This document shows positions 43,558 through 54,492 of a DNA stretch of 64,000 nt, piece by piece. The notes beneath the pieces are model-generated. The model did not search any database, was not told the DNA's origin, and saw nothing but the letters and a program-made list of their open reading frames with translations. Where the stretch lies: positions 62,001 through 126,000 of the forward strand of contig NZ_JACNMM010000004.1 of the NCBI RefSeq assembly GCF_020529025.1, in the 5' to 3' direction. Each line of letters starts with the position of its first letter. Within the stretch, counting starts at the first letter, position 1. A program made the position numbers and the translations under genes. This DNA is from Oceaniglobus trochenteri (GTDB taxonomy: Bacteria > Pseudomonadota > Alphaproteobacteria > Rhodobacterales > Rhodobacteraceae).

Positions 43558-45531
43558 TCAAACATCCAACTCCTCCACAAACTGCGCGTTCTCGCTGATG
43601 TACTGGAACCGCAATTCCGGTTTCTTGCCCATCAGGCGTTCCACCAGGTCGCCGGTTTCGCCGGGTTCGTCCTCGTCGATCGTCACGCGGATCAGTTTGC
43701 GGGTTTCGGGGTTCATGGTCGTGTCTTTCAGGTCTTTCGCGTCCATTTCGCCCAGGCCCTTGAAGCGTGACACGTCGATCTTGCCCTTGCCGCCCAGACC
43801 CTTGGCCAGCCAGACATCACGCTCGGCCTCGTCCAGGCAATAGACGCGCTTGGCGCCCTGGGTCAGGCGGAAGAGGGGCGGGCAGGCCAGGTACAGGTGC
43901 CCCGCGTCGATCATCGGGCGCATCTGGGTGAAGAAGAAAGTCATCAAGAGGGAGGCGATATGCGCGCCGTCCACGTCGGCGTCAGTCATGATGATGATCT
44001 TGTCATAGCGCAGGTCGTCGACGTTGAACTTCGTCCCCATGCCCACGCCCAGAGCCTGGCAGAGATCGGAAATCTCGGCGTTGCTGCCCAATTTGGACGA
44101 GGCGGCGCCCAGCACGTTCAGGATCTTGCCGCGCAGGGGCAGCAGGGCCTGTGTCTTGCGTTCGCGCGCCATCTTCGCCGACCCGCCGGCCGAATCGCCC
44201 TCGACGATGAAAAGCTCGGTGCCCGAACGGTCGGTGGCCGAACAATCCACCAGCTTGCCGGGCAGGCGCAGCTTTTTCGTGGCGGTCTTGCGGGCGGTTT
44301 CCTTTTCCTGGCGCCGGCGCATCCGTTCCTCGGCGCGCAGCACCAGGAAATCGAGGATCGCGCCCGCCGCCTTGGTATCGGCGGCCAGCCAGTTGTCGAA
44401 GTGGTCGCGCACGGCCCCTTCCACCAGGCGGCCCGCCTCGGTGGTGGCCAGTCGGTCCTTGGTCTGGCCGACGAATTCGGGTTCGCGGATGAAGCAGGAC
44501 ACCAGCGCACAGCCCCCGCCCATCAGGTCATCGCGCGAGATGTCCTTGGCCTTGCGGTTGTTGATCAGTTCACCATAGGCGCGGATGCCCTTCAGGATCG
44601 CCGACCAGAAGCCCGCCTCATGCGTCCCGCCCTCGGGGGTGGGGACGGTGTTGCAATAGCTTTGGGTGAAGCCGTCGCGCGCCGGGGTCCAGTTGATGGC
44701 CCATTCGACGCTGCCGGGGGTGTTGAACTTGTCCTGGAAGCTGACCTTGCCCGCGAAGGGGCGGTCGGAATAGGTGACCGCGCCGCCCAGGGTTTCGTTC
44801 AGGTAATCGGCCAGCCCGCCGGGAAAGTGGAACACCGCCTCGGTCGGGGTTTCGCCGTCGTCGATGGCCGATTTCCAGCGGATCTCGACCCCCGAGAACA
44901 GGTAGGCCTTCGAGCGGATGGATTTGAACAGGCGCGCGGGCTTGAACCGGTGATGGCCGAAGATCTGTTCGTCGGCGTGGAAGGTCACCGTGGTGCCGCG
45001 CCGGTTGGGGGCGGCGCCGATCTTCTCGACCGGGCCAAGGGGCACGCCCCGCGAAAAGCGCTGTTCGTGCAACTCCTTGTTCAGGGCGACCTGAACCACC
45101 ATCGAATCGCTGAGCGCATTGACGACCGAGGCCCCGACGCCGTGCAGGCCCCCCGATGTCTGATAGGCCTTGCCCGAAAACTTGCCGCCCGCGTGCAGGG
45201 TGCACAGGATCACCTCAAGCGCGGATTTGCCCGGGAACTTGGGGTGCGGGTCCACCGGGATGCCGCGGCCGTTGTCGCGGATGGTGACGGCGTAATCTGC
45301 GTGCAGCTCAACTTCGATCCGGTTGGCATGGCCTGCCACGGCCTCGTCCATCGAGTTGTCCAGAACCTCGGCCACCAGGTGGTGCAGGGCGCGTTCGTCG
45401 GTGCCGCCGATATACATGCCCGGCCGCTTGCGTACCGGTTCAAGCCCTTCAAGAACCTCGATCGAGGATGCGTCATAAACCTCGGGCTCTGCCCCGGACA
45501 GAAGATCGTCGTTGGCCATTGTGCTGCTCAT
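43558..45531 (-). CDS. parE: DNA topoisomerase IV subunit B
   Basis: A 657-aa GHKL ATPase subunit of topoisomerase IV, which decatenates daughter chromosomes with ParC. Blocks seen are VLEGLEPVRKRPGMYIGG (ATP-lid entry), AVTIRDNGRGIPVDPHPKF (Bergerat fold), GLHGVGASVVNALS (GHKL glycine loop), ELFIVEGDSAGGSA and IMTDADVDGAHI (TOPRIM Glu and DxD). PGKSALEVILCTLHAGGKF is the ParE-type segment. The start is ATG 45531 or 45519. Nothing conclusive precedes it as a ribosome site. Confidence 0.95.
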   Translation of the reverse strand: MSSTMANDDLLSGAEPEVYDASSIEVLEGLEPVRKRPGMYIGGTDERALHHLVAEVLDNSMDEAVAGHANRIEVELHADYAVTIRDNGRGIPVDPHPKFPGKSALEVILCTLHAGGKFSGKAYQTSGGLHGVGASVVNALSDSMVVQVALNKELHEQRFSRGVPLGPVEKIGAAPNRRGTTVTFHADEQIFGHHRFKPARLFKSIRSKAYLFSGVEIRWKSAIDDGETPTEAVFHFPGGLADYLNETLGGAVTYSDRPFAGKVSFQDKFNTPGSVEWAINWTPARDGFTQSYCNTVPTPEGGTHEAGFWSAILKGIRAYGELINNRKAKDISRDDLMGGGCALVSCFIREPEFVGQTKDRLATTEAGRLVEGAVRDHFDNWLAADTKAAGAILDFLVLRAEERMRRRQEKETARKTATKKLRLPGKLVDCSATDRSGTELFIVEGDSAGGSAKMARERKTQALLPLRGKILNVLGAASSKLGSNAEISDLCQALGVGMGTKFNVDDLRYDKIIIMTDADVDGAHIASLLMTFFFTQMRPMIDAGHLYLACPPLFRLTQGAKRVYCLDEAERDVWLAKGLGGKGKIDVSRFKGLGEMDAKDLKDTTMNPETRKLIRVTIDEDEPGETGDLVERLMGKKPELRFQYISENAQFVEELDV

Positions 45532-45684
45532 TTTTATGTTACCCGGCACAGTATGGCATTTGCGCCGGGGCCGGGAAAGGGGCGTGGCGTGGCGAAAATC
45601 ACGCGGATGCCGGACGCGCGGCACGGTTTGGCCGCAATCCGCCGGCAGGGTCGCGGGCAGCCTTCAATCACCACGGGTCTGACC

Positions 45685-45840
45685 ATGAGCAAGGGACCGT
45701 TCTACGAACTCGCCCGGCGGCGCCGCCGGATCGCGCTTCTGGCGCTGGCGGCACGCGATGGGGCGTCTGACCCCTTCGGCGGGCGCAACCGCGCGCCGCG
45801 CGTCACCCGCGCCACCGTTCTGCGCCTGATGGCCCGCTGA
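45685..45840 (+). CDS. Possible small basic protein
   Basis: A 51-codon frame, MSKGPFYELARRRRRIALLA and onward, in the 372-nt gap between parE and the SDR gene. It is Arg-rich and helical. There is no clear ribosome site before the ATG, and antisense frames are also open, so coding is uncertain. The rest of the gap (45532-45684, 45841-45903) shows nothing else beyond a GGAGG before the next gene. Confidence 0.35.
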   Translation: MSKGPFYELARRRRRIALLALAARDGASDPFGGRNRAPRVTRATVLRLMAR

Positions 45841-45903
45841 GGGTTGTCAGGGCGGCGCGGCGCGGTATGTCCCTTCGGGTAGAACAAACCTGGAGGAGAC
45901 GAC

Positions 45904-46809
45904 ATGCGCATCCTGTTCACGGGCGGCAGCGGCAAGGCGGGACGGCACGTGGTGCCCTATCTGGTGTCAAAGGGGCACCGGGTGACCAACCTCGATCTGG
46001 TCGACCTGGACTGCCCCGGCGTCACCACCCTGAAGGCCGATATCACCGACAGCGGCCAGGTGTGGAACGCGCTGACCATGTATGCCGGTTTCGATGAGAT
46101 GCAGGCCGGGCAGGGGGTGCAGGGCTATGACGCCGTGGTGCATTTCGCCGCGGTGCCGCGCATCCTGATCCACCCCGACAACGAAACCTTCCGCGTCAAC
46201 ACCATCGGCACCTACAACGTGATCGAAGCGGCGGTGAAGCTGGGGATCCGCAAGGTGATCTTCGCCTCGTCCGAAACCACCTATGGCGTCTGCTTTGCCA
46301 GCGGCACGCGCCAGCCCGAATACCTGCCCATCGACGAAGACCACCCGACCCTGCCCGAGGACAGCTATGCCATGTCCAAGGTCTGCAACGAGGGGACGGC
46401 GCGTTCGTTCCAGGCGCGCACGGGGGCCGACATCTATGGCCTGCGCATCAACAACGTGATGGAGCCGCAGGACTATGCCGAGAAGTTCCCCGATTTCATC
46501 GAGAACCCCGACCAGCGGTTGCGCAATTTCTTCGCCTATATCGATGCCCGCGACCTGGGCCAGATTGTCGACCGCTGTCTTGCGACCGATGGCCTGGGCT
46601 ATCAGGTGTTCAACGCCAGCAACGACGATCACTCGGTCAACCTGACCACGCCCGAGATCCTGGCGCGCCACTACGAAGGGGTGCCGGTGCGCGGTGATCT
46701 TGGGGAACACGAAACGCTTTATTCCAACCGCAAGGCGCGCGAGATGCTGGGCTTTGCGCAGGAACATCCCTGGCGGCGCTATCTTGACGACCCGCGCGGG
46801 AAAAAGTGA
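45904..46809 (+). CDS. NAD-dependent epimerase/dehydratase (extended SDR)
   Basis: A 301-aa extended SDR. RILFTGGSGKAGRHVVPYLV (about 2-21) is the cofactor loop, VVHFAAVPRILIHPDNETFR (about 79-98) the next block, and the active site is Tyr-x-x-x-Lys in SYAMSKVCNE (about 158-167) with IFASSETTYG giving the Ser. Probably oxidises or epimerises a sugar or sugar acid (uronate-dehydrogenase-like proteins have this size). GGAGG precedes the ATG. Confidence 0.82.
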   Translation: MRILFTGGSGKAGRHVVPYLVSKGHRVTNLDLVDLDCPGVTTLKADITDSGQVWNALTMYAGFDEMQAGQGVQGYDAVVHFAAVPRILIHPDNETFRVNTIGTYNVIEAAVKLGIRKVIFASSETTYGVCFASGTRQPEYLPIDEDHPTLPEDSYAMSKVCNEGTARSFQARTGADIYGLRINNVMEPQDYAEKFPDFIENPDQRLRNFFAYIDARDLGQIVDRCLATDGLGYQVFNASNDDHSVNLTTPEILARHYEGVPVRGDLGEHETLYSNRKAREMLGFAQEHPWRRYLDDPRGKK

Positions 46810-46832
46810 CCGGCGTGGCGCGTGCCGGATTT

Positions 46833-46851
46833 GCGTTGCCCTTGGCAACGC
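46833..46851 (+). terminator. Hairpin after the SDR gene
   Basis: GCGTTGCC and GGCAACGC pair perfectly around a CTT loop, 24 nt after the stop codon. No T-run follows; the dispersed GCCTCCGGCGGG repeat begins 3 nt later. Confidence 0.5.
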
Positions 46852-46853
46852 AA

Positions 46854-46872
46854 GCCTCCGGCGGGAGTATTT
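46854..46872 (+). repeat. Dispersed intergenic repeat, copy 1
   Basis: GCCTCCGGCGGGAGTATTT here matches 17 of 19 positions of the inverted copy at 55632-55650. It follows a hairpin in an intergenic gap. Similar short motifs recur downstream of genes in Rhodobacteraceae from memory. Confidence 0.6.
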
Positions 46873-46958
46873 GGTGCAAGAAAGAGGGGGCGGAATCTGA
46901 TGGCTGCACCGGCGGCTTGGGCTTGCAGTTGGTCGGCGCCCATAGGATCATGCGCGGC

Positions 46959-47612
46959 ATGAGATTTGCCGCCTGCCTCAGCGTCCTGCTTCTTTCCAGC
47001 GCCCCGGCGCAGGCCCATCCGCACATGTTTCTGGACACCGGCCTGAACCCTGTCTTCAACGACAAGGGGCAACTGGCCGGGGTGCGGGTGATCTGGCTTT
47101 ACGATGCCTTCTATTCGCTGCTGATGATCGAGGAAGGCGGGTTTGACGCCGATGGCGACGGGCAGTTGAGCGAGTCGGAAGAGGCCGCGCTGGCCGGGTT
47201 CGACCAGAACCCCGACAAGGGATACACCGGCACCACGCGCGCCTACCTGGGCGACCGGGAACTGGCCCTTTCGCCGCCCGTCGAGCCCCATGTGACCCTT
47301 GAGGCGGGGCAGCTTATATCGACCCACCTGCGGCTGTTCGAGGAACCGCTGGACCCTGCGGGCGCGCCGGTATTCCTGCGCACCTTCGATCCGACCTATT
47401 ACGCGGCTTTCGATCTGTCCCTGACCCCCCGGATCGAGGGCGAGGCTGAGTGCACCCTTGCGGTGGTGGAACCCGACGAAGGCGCGGCGAATGCCGACCT
47501 CGAGGCGCTGCTCGCCTCGCCCTCGGGCGCCGGATATGACGAGTACAATTTCCCCGAGGTGGGCGAGACCTTCGCCGATACCCTGAAGCTGGACTGTCGC
47601 GCCACGGGGTAA
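46959..47612 (+). CDS. DUF1007 secreted protein
   Basis: A 217-aa periplasmic protein. The signal peptide MRFAACLSVLLLSSAPAQA is followed by HPHMFLDTGLNPVFNDKGQL, the DUF1007 N-terminus with its His-x-His. FDADGDGQLSESEEAALAGF (about 59-78) is an EF-hand-like loop. DUF1007 proteins are often beside nickel/cobalt exporters (RcnA type); none is adjacent. ATG 46959 is preferred over 46950 because AGGA is too close to the latter. Confidence 0.8.
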   Translation: MRFAACLSVLLLSSAPAQAHPHMFLDTGLNPVFNDKGQLAGVRVIWLYDAFYSLLMIEEGGFDADGDGQLSESEEAALAGFDQNPDKGYTGTTRAYLGDRELALSPPVEPHVTLEAGQLISTHLRLFEEPLDPAGAPVFLRTFDPTYYAAFDLSLTPRIEGEAECTLAVVEPDEGAANADLEALLASPSGAGYDEYNFPEVGETFADTLKLDCRATG

Positions 47613-47655
47613 CGTGCCGCTTGCGGGGGGCGCGCCGCTCGGCTACCGCTGTTTC

Positions 47656-49014
47656 ATGTCCGACTCATCCGACATTCCCCTGTCGCGGGCCGGTCACGCC
47701 CGCGCCATCCTGATCCTTGGCTTGCCGCTGATTGCAAGCCACGTGGCGCAGTTTGCCATTTCCCTGACCGATGCCCTGATGCTGGGGTGGTACGATGTCA
47801 ACGCCCTTGCCGCGCAGGTGCTGGGCGGCACCATGTGGTTCGTGCTGTTCCTGTTCGGGTCGGGCTTTGCCTTTGCGGTCATGCCCATGGTGGCCCAGGC
47901 CAACGAGACAGGTGACGGGGTGCAGGTGCGCCGGGTGACGCGCATGGGCATCTGGGTGTCGCTGATGTTTGCCGGGCTGGCGGTGCCCTTGCTGCTGCTG
48001 TCCGAGGTCTGGCTGGGCGCCATGGGCCAGGACCCTCTGATCGTCACGCTTGCCTCGGCCTATCTTGACGTGGCGGCCTGGGGGCTGCTGCCGGCGCTGG
48101 GGGTGATGGTTCTGAAAAGCTATCTTGCCGCGCTCGAGCGTACGCGGGTGGTGATGTGGGTCACGCTGGCGGCCGTGGTGGTGAACGTGGGCATCAACTA
48201 TTCGCTGATCTTCGGCAACTGGGGCGCGCCGGAACTGGGCATCACCGGCGCGGCCATCGCCTCGGTGGCGGTGCAGGTCGTTTCGCTGATCGGTCTGGCG
48301 GGCTATGCGCGCTGGGTGACGCCGGAATACGAGCTGTTCGTGCGGCTCTGGCGCCCCGACTGGGAGGCCTTTGGCGACGTGTTCCGCCTTGGCTGGCCCA
48401 TCGGGCTGACCAATCTGGCCGAGGTGGGGCTTTTTGCCGCCTCGTCGGTGATGATGGGCTGGATCGGGCCCATCGCGCTGGCCGCCCATGGCGTTGCGCT
48501 CCAGATTTCCGGCCTGATGTTCATGGTGCATATCGGCCTGTCGAATGCCGCAACGGTGCGGGCGGGGCAGGCGATGGGGCGGCGCGATGGCGCGCGGCTG
48601 CGCCGGGGGGCCGGAATGGCGATTGCCCTGTCGATGATCGTGGCCGTGGTGACGGTGATCCTTTTCGTCACGGTTCCGGCGCCGCTGATCGGGGTCTTCC
48701 TCGACCCGCTGGAACCGGCCCGCGAAGAGGTGCTGGCCATCGGGGTCGGCCTGCTGGCGGCGGCGGCTCTGTTCCAGGTCATGGATGCGGCACAGGCCAT
48801 GGCGCTGGGGCTGTTGCGGGGGCTGCAGGACACCCGTGGGCCGATGGTGATCGCGATGATCAGCTATTGGATCATCGGCGCGCCGGCCTCCTACCTCATG
48901 GGGTTCACCTTCGGGCTGGGCGGCGTGGGCATCTGGCTGGGGCTGGCGCTGGGGCTTGGAGTGGCGGGGGCGCTTCTGATGGCGCGTTTCGTCAGCCGCG
49001 CCCGCGCGCTTTGA
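47656..49014 (+). CDS. MATE-family efflux transporter
   Basis: A 452-aa multidrug/toxin extrusion protein with twelve membrane segments. ILILGLPLIASHVAQFAISL (about 15-34) and LTDALMLGWYDVNALAAQVL (about 34-53) are the first two; a second half starting near FRLGWPIGLTNLAEVGLFAA (about 243-262) repeats the pattern. Drug/Na+ or H+ antiport is the family role. The ATG at 47656 fits the family start; a GTG at 47614 is also open. Confidence 0.9.
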   Translation: MSDSSDIPLSRAGHARAILILGLPLIASHVAQFAISLTDALMLGWYDVNALAAQVLGGTMWFVLFLFGSGFAFAVMPMVAQANETGDGVQVRRVTRMGIWVSLMFAGLAVPLLLLSEVWLGAMGQDPLIVTLASAYLDVAAWGLLPALGVMVLKSYLAALERTRVVMWVTLAAVVVNVGINYSLIFGNWGAPELGITGAAIASVAVQVVSLIGLAGYARWVTPEYELFVRLWRPDWEAFGDVFRLGWPIGLTNLAEVGLFAASSVMMGWIGPIALAAHGVALQISGLMFMVHIGLSNAATVRAGQAMGRRDGARLRRGAGMAIALSMIVAVVTVILFVTVPAPLIGVFLDPLEPAREEVLAIGVGLLAAAALFQVMDAAQAMALGLLRGLQDTRGPMVIAMISYWIIGAPASYLMGFTFGLGGVGIWLGLALGLGVAGALLMARFVSRARAL

Positions 49015-49016
49015 CG

Positions 49017-49039
49017 CGGGGGGCCATCAGCGCCCCCCG
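49017..49039 (+). terminator. Hairpin after the MATE gene
   Basis: CGGGGGGC and GCCCCCCG form an 8-bp stem with a 7-nt loop, beginning 3 nt after the stop codon, followed by GTTTCTTCCTTG. It overlaps the first unit of a direct repeat. Confidence 0.6.
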
Positions 49040-49113
49040 GTTTCTTCCTTGATCGAACACGCAACGCCCGTTCAGCGCCCCCGGTTTCTGCCTTGATCGA
49101 ACACGCAACGCCC
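49028..49113. repeat. Tandem direct repeat of about 42 nt
   Basis: Two near-identical units (49028-49069 and 49073-49113) share the order CAGCGCCCCC, GGTTTCTTCCTTGATCGAAC and CACGCAACGCCC, differing by one C insertion and one T/G change. The period is 45 nt. They fill the gap between convergent MATE and metG genes. A local duplication is likely. Confidence 0.8.
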
Positions 49114-49127
49114 ATCAGGGCGCGCGC

Positions 49128-50858
<1,731 letters not shown>

Positions 50859-50911
50859 GGGGGGCCTTTCGGTGGTCTGGGCGCCCGTTTAGCGCAAGCC
50901 GTCGGCAAGTG

Positions 50912-52129
50912 CTAGCGGTCGCGCATCTTGCCAAGCAGTCGCCCGATGATGAAGGTGGTGCGCGGCGCATAGACATAGGATGTGCGCGTCGCGGCCGGGC
51001 GGCGCGGCATCCGCGACAGCCCGAAGACGATCAGCACCACATGGGCGGCGCTGACGAACAGGAACATCGCGGGCGGCCCATAGGCCTGGATCAGGCCGGA
51101 AACGAACCAGGGCGATGCGATGGCCCCCACCGCGTACAGAAACATGAGCGCCGCCGAAAGCTCGATCCGTTCGTCGTTTTCGGCAAAGTCATGGGCATGG
51201 GCGGCCGAGATCGAATAGATCGGGAAGGTGGCCAGCCCGAACAGCCCGGCCCCCAGCATCACCGCTCCGGTGCCCCGGGTCGACAGGGCCACCGTGGCCG
51301 CGCAGGCCAGTATCCCGGCCACCGAAAACAGGATCAGCACCCAGCGCCGGTCGAACTTGTCGGCCAGCCAGCCGGCGGGCAGTTGCGAAAGCGCACCGCC
51401 CAGCACGAAGGCCGCCAGGAACAGCGCGATCTGATCGGCGCTCAGCCCCACCTCGACCCCGTAGACCGGCCCCACCATGCGGAAGGCCGCCGCCGTCAGC
51501 CCCGACACGACCACCCCCGCCGCCGCAAGGGGCGAGCGGCGCCAGGCCAGGGCGGGGCGCAGGCGCGGGGCCTTGGGGGTTTCGGGTTGCGGTGTCGTGC
51601 TCAGGGTCAGGGGGATGAGCGCGGCACAGCACAGCAGCGCCAGGAGGTTGTAGGAGACATAGCTCCCGGGCGTGAGAACGCCGATGAAAAGCTGCGCCAC
51701 CAGCGATCCGCCCATGTCGACCATGCGATAGGTGCCAAAGGCGCGGCCCCGGGTTTCGTTCGTCACCTTGGCCTGAAGCCAGCTTTCGACGATGGTATAG
51801 CAACCCGCGATGCAAAGCCCCGACATCACCCGGAACCCGGCCCAGGCGACGGGATGGATCACGATCATATGGGCCAGGATGCCGATGGTGCCCGCCGCCG
51901 TGAAGGCGGCGAAGGCGCGCGAATGGCCGACGCTGCCCATCAGGCGCGGCGCCCACCAGCAGCCGATCAGGAAGCCAAGGAAATGCGCCGAACCCAGAAC
52001 ACCCACCTCGGCCCGCGTGAACCCCAGGTTCAGCCCCGAGATCGCATCCAGAGGCACGATGCCGCCCGATCCGACCTGCAACAGCAGGATCGACAGGAAC
52101 AGGGCGGCGAAAGAGATGATCAGGCGCAT
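50912..52129 (-). CDS. MFS transporter
   Basis: A 405-aa major-facilitator protein with about twelve membrane segments. RLIISFAALFLSILLLQVGS (about 2-21) is the first; GFLIGCWWAPRLMGSVGHSR (about 50-69) holds the loop 2-3 motif (GxxxxxxR-like), and LPAGWLADKFDRRWVLILF (about 248-266) repeats the motif in the second half. MSGLCIAGCYTIVESWLQAK (about 100-119) resembles the YcaD group. No clear ribosome site before the ATG at 52129. The C-terminus is basic. Confidence 0.87.
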   Translation of the reverse strand: MRLIISFAALFLSILLLQVGSGGIVPLDAISGLNLGFTRAEVGVLGSAHFLGFLIGCWWAPRLMGSVGHSRAFAAFTAAGTIGILAHMIVIHPVAWAGFRVMSGLCIAGCYTIVESWLQAKVTNETRGRAFGTYRMVDMGGSLVAQLFIGVLTPGSYVSYNLLALLCCAALIPLTLSTTPQPETPKAPRLRPALAWRRSPLAAAGVVVSGLTAAAFRMVGPVYGVEVGLSADQIALFLAAFVLGGALSQLPAGWLADKFDRRWVLILFSVAGILACAATVALSTRGTGAVMLGAGLFGLATFPIYSISAAHAHDFAENDERIELSAALMFLYAVGAIASPWFVSGLIQAYGPPAMFLFVSAAHVVLIVFGLSRMPRRPAATRTSYVYAPRTTFIIGRLLGKMRDR

Positions 52130-52202
52130 GGTCTGTTCGGGATAGCCTTGGCGGTTGCGCGCTGTCTGGGCCGTTTGCGACCGTTCCGGGCGTTTTCGCC
52201 GA

Positions 52203-54329
52203 TCAGGGTTTGCGGCGGGGCGTGGCGTGCGGGCCCTTGCCGGGTGCTTTCGCACCACCGCGCGGCTTGAACGGCTTGCCACCCGGTTTCGCGCCGGGGG
52301 GCGAGAAACGCTTGGAGGGGTCGCGCGCGTCGCCTTTGGGCTTGGCTGCGGGGCCACCTTCGGCGCGGGGGGCGGGTTTGCCACTCGGCTTACCGCCCGG
52401 TTTGCCGTAGGGCTTGCCGGTCTTGGGCCGTTCGTCGCCGCGGGGTTTTTCCCAGGGGCGCGGGGCCTTGTGGGATTTGGCGCCTTCGGCCGCGCCCTTG
52501 GCAAAGGGTTTGCCCTTCGGCTTCTCGCGCGGTTCGCTGGGCGCTTCGGGGGCGCGGTACTTTTCCTTGGGGCGCGGGGCCGGGGCATCGGGGGTGTCGG
52601 GCTGCCAGCGGGTTTTCGGCGGGCGCGGCGCTGCGGCGGCCTGATCGCGGGCCGGGCGCTCATCGCGCTTGACGCGCTCTTCGCTGGCGGGGCGGTCTTC
52701 GCGCGGGGGGCGCGGGCCTTCGGGGCGGGGCGGGCGCGGCGCGCGGGCCAGGTCGGGCGCCTGGGGCAGGCGGCGGATGGCCGTTCCGCCCTCAAGCATC
52801 ATGTCGGAGCCGATCGCCTTCAGGAACCCGGCCTCTGAACTGGCCAGCATTTCGACGAAGGTTTCGCCCTGCTGGATGCGGATCGCGCCGATGTCATCGC
52901 GCGAGATGCCGCCCGATTTGCACAGCATCGGCAAAAGCCAGCGGGGTTCGGCGTTCTGGGCGCGGCCCACGGACAGCGAGAACCAGACCGACGGGCCGAA
53001 GGGCGCGCGGGGCGGGGGCGGGGTGCCGGGATCGGACAGATCCTCGGGGGCCGACTGGCGGCTGGCGAAAAGGCGCAGATAGGCGGCGGCAATCTTCTCC
53101 GGCCCGTGCATGTCCAGAAGGCGGGCGGCAAAGGCGGCTTCGTCCTCGGTGGGGTCTTCGTCCCACACCGCATCCTCCAGCAGCCGCTCCTCGTCACGGG
53201 CGCGCACTTCGTCCGCCGTGGGCGGGACATCCCAGGTGGCGCGCACCTTGGCGCCCTGCAGCAGACGCTCGGCCTTCTTGCGCAGCTTGTGGGGCACGAT
53301 CAGCGCACTGACGCCCTTGCGCCCGGCCCGCCCGGTGCGCCCGGAACGGTGCAGCAGGGTTTCCGAGTTGCTGGGCAGTTCGCCATGCACCACCAGTTCC
53401 AGGTTGGGCAGGTCGATGCCGCGTGCCGCCACGTCCGTGGCCACGCAGACCCGCGCACGACCGTCGCGCATCGCCTGAAGGGCGTGGGTACGTTCGTTCT
53501 GCGTCAGTTCGCCCGACAGGGCGACGACGGAAAAGCCACGGTTGGAAAACCGCGTGGTCAGCCGGTTCACCGCCGCGCGGGTGTTGCAGAAGACCAGGGC
53601 ATTGGGCGCCTCGTAATAGCGCAGCACGTTGATGATGGCGTTCTCGGCGTCGTGCTGGGCCACGGAAAGGGCGCGGTACTCGATGTCGGAGTGCTGTGAC
53701 TTCTCGGCGGTGGTGCTGACGCGCACGGCGTCCTTCTGGTAGTTCTGCGCCAGGGTGGCGATGGCGCGGGGCACCGTCGCGCTGAACATCAGGGTGCGGC
53801 GCGTCTCGGGCGCCTCGCCCAGGATATACTCCAGGTCTTCGCGGAACCCGAGATCCAGCATCTCGTCGGCCTCGTCCAGGACGACGGCGCGGATGGCATC
53901 CATCTTGAGCGAGTTGCGCATGATATGGTCGCGCAGACGGCCCGGCGTGGCCACCACGATATGCGCCCCGCGATCCAGTGCGCGGCGTTCGTCGCGCATG
54001 TCCATGCCCCCGACACACGAGGCGACGACAGCACCGGTATTGGCGTAAAGCCACTGCAATTCGCGCTTCACCTGCAGGGCCAGTTCGCGTGTCGGCGCGA
54101 TGCACAGGGCCAGCGGCGTTCCGGCGGGGCCGAAGCGGCCCGTATCATCCAGAAGCGTCGGACCGATGGCCAGGCCAAAGCCCACCGTCTTGCCCGATCC
54201 GGTCTGGGCGCTGACCAGCAGGTCGGCCTGCGACAGCGCCGGGTCGGTCACCGCCTTCTGCACCTGGGTCAGGGTGTCATAGCCACGCTGGGCAAGGGCA
54301 TCGGCAAGGGTCTGGATCACGGCGGTCAC
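52203..54329 (-). CDS. DEAD-box RNA helicase with basic C-terminal tail
   Basis: A protein of about 708 aa. Motifs in order: LVSAQTGSGKTVGF (motif I), PTRELALQV (Ia), VLDEADEMLD (II), LMFSATVPRA (III), VCVATDVAARGIDLP (V) and HRSGRTGRAG (VI). ISRDDIGAIRIQQGETFVEM (about 500-520) matches a DbpA-like RNA-binding domain. The last 180 residues are rich in Pro, Lys, Arg and Gly. The start is uncertain; GTG 54329 begins TAVIQTLADALAQRGYDTL, the family N-terminus, but ATG 54386 and 54476 are also open. Role: ribosome assembly or cold RNA remodelling. Confidence 0.88.
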   Translation of the reverse strand: MTAVIQTLADALAQRGYDTLTQVQKAVTDPALSQADLLVSAQTGSGKTVGFGLAIGPTLLDDTGRFGPAGTPLALCIAPTRELALQVKRELQWLYANTGAVVASCVGGMDMRDERRALDRGAHIVVATPGRLRDHIMRNSLKMDAIRAVVLDEADEMLDLGFREDLEYILGEAPETRRTLMFSATVPRAIATLAQNYQKDAVRVSTTAEKSQHSDIEYRALSVAQHDAENAIINVLRYYEAPNALVFCNTRAAVNRLTTRFSNRGFSVVALSGELTQNERTHALQAMRDGRARVCVATDVAARGIDLPNLELVVHGELPSNSETLLHRSGRTGRAGRKGVSALIVPHKLRKKAERLLQGAKVRATWDVPPTADEVRARDEERLLEDAVWDEDPTEDEAAFAARLLDMHGPEKIAAAYLRLFASRQSAPEDLSDPGTPPPPRAPFGPSVWFSLSVGRAQNAEPRWLLPMLCKSGGISRDDIGAIRIQQGETFVEMLASSEAGFLKAIGSDMMLEGGTAIRRLPQAPDLARAPRPPRPEGPRPPREDRPASEERVKRDERPARDQAAAAPRPPKTRWQPDTPDAPAPRPKEKYRAPEAPSEPREKPKGKPFAKGAAEGAKSHKAPRPWEKPRGDERPKTGKPYGKPGGKPSGKPAPRAEGGPAAKPKGDARDPSKRFSPPGAKPGGKPFKPRGGAKAPGKGPHATPRRKP

Positions 54330-54492
54330 ATCAGTTGGGGCAGGGGAAGTGGCGATTGCGCGCCAAGCAACGGGCCTTACGCGCATTGGCGGGCGATGTA
54401 TAGGGCCAACTGTGCCCCGAAAAAACCCGCGCTGCAATATTGCCTTCACCGCCTCAAAGGTTATCCCTCTGGGCAATCACAGGAGAACACGC

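Noticed and set aside
43897-45840. A 647-codon plus-strand open frame opposite parE
   Set aside because: Antisense to parE with all its motifs intact; the terminal 51 codons are listed only as a weak separate candidate.
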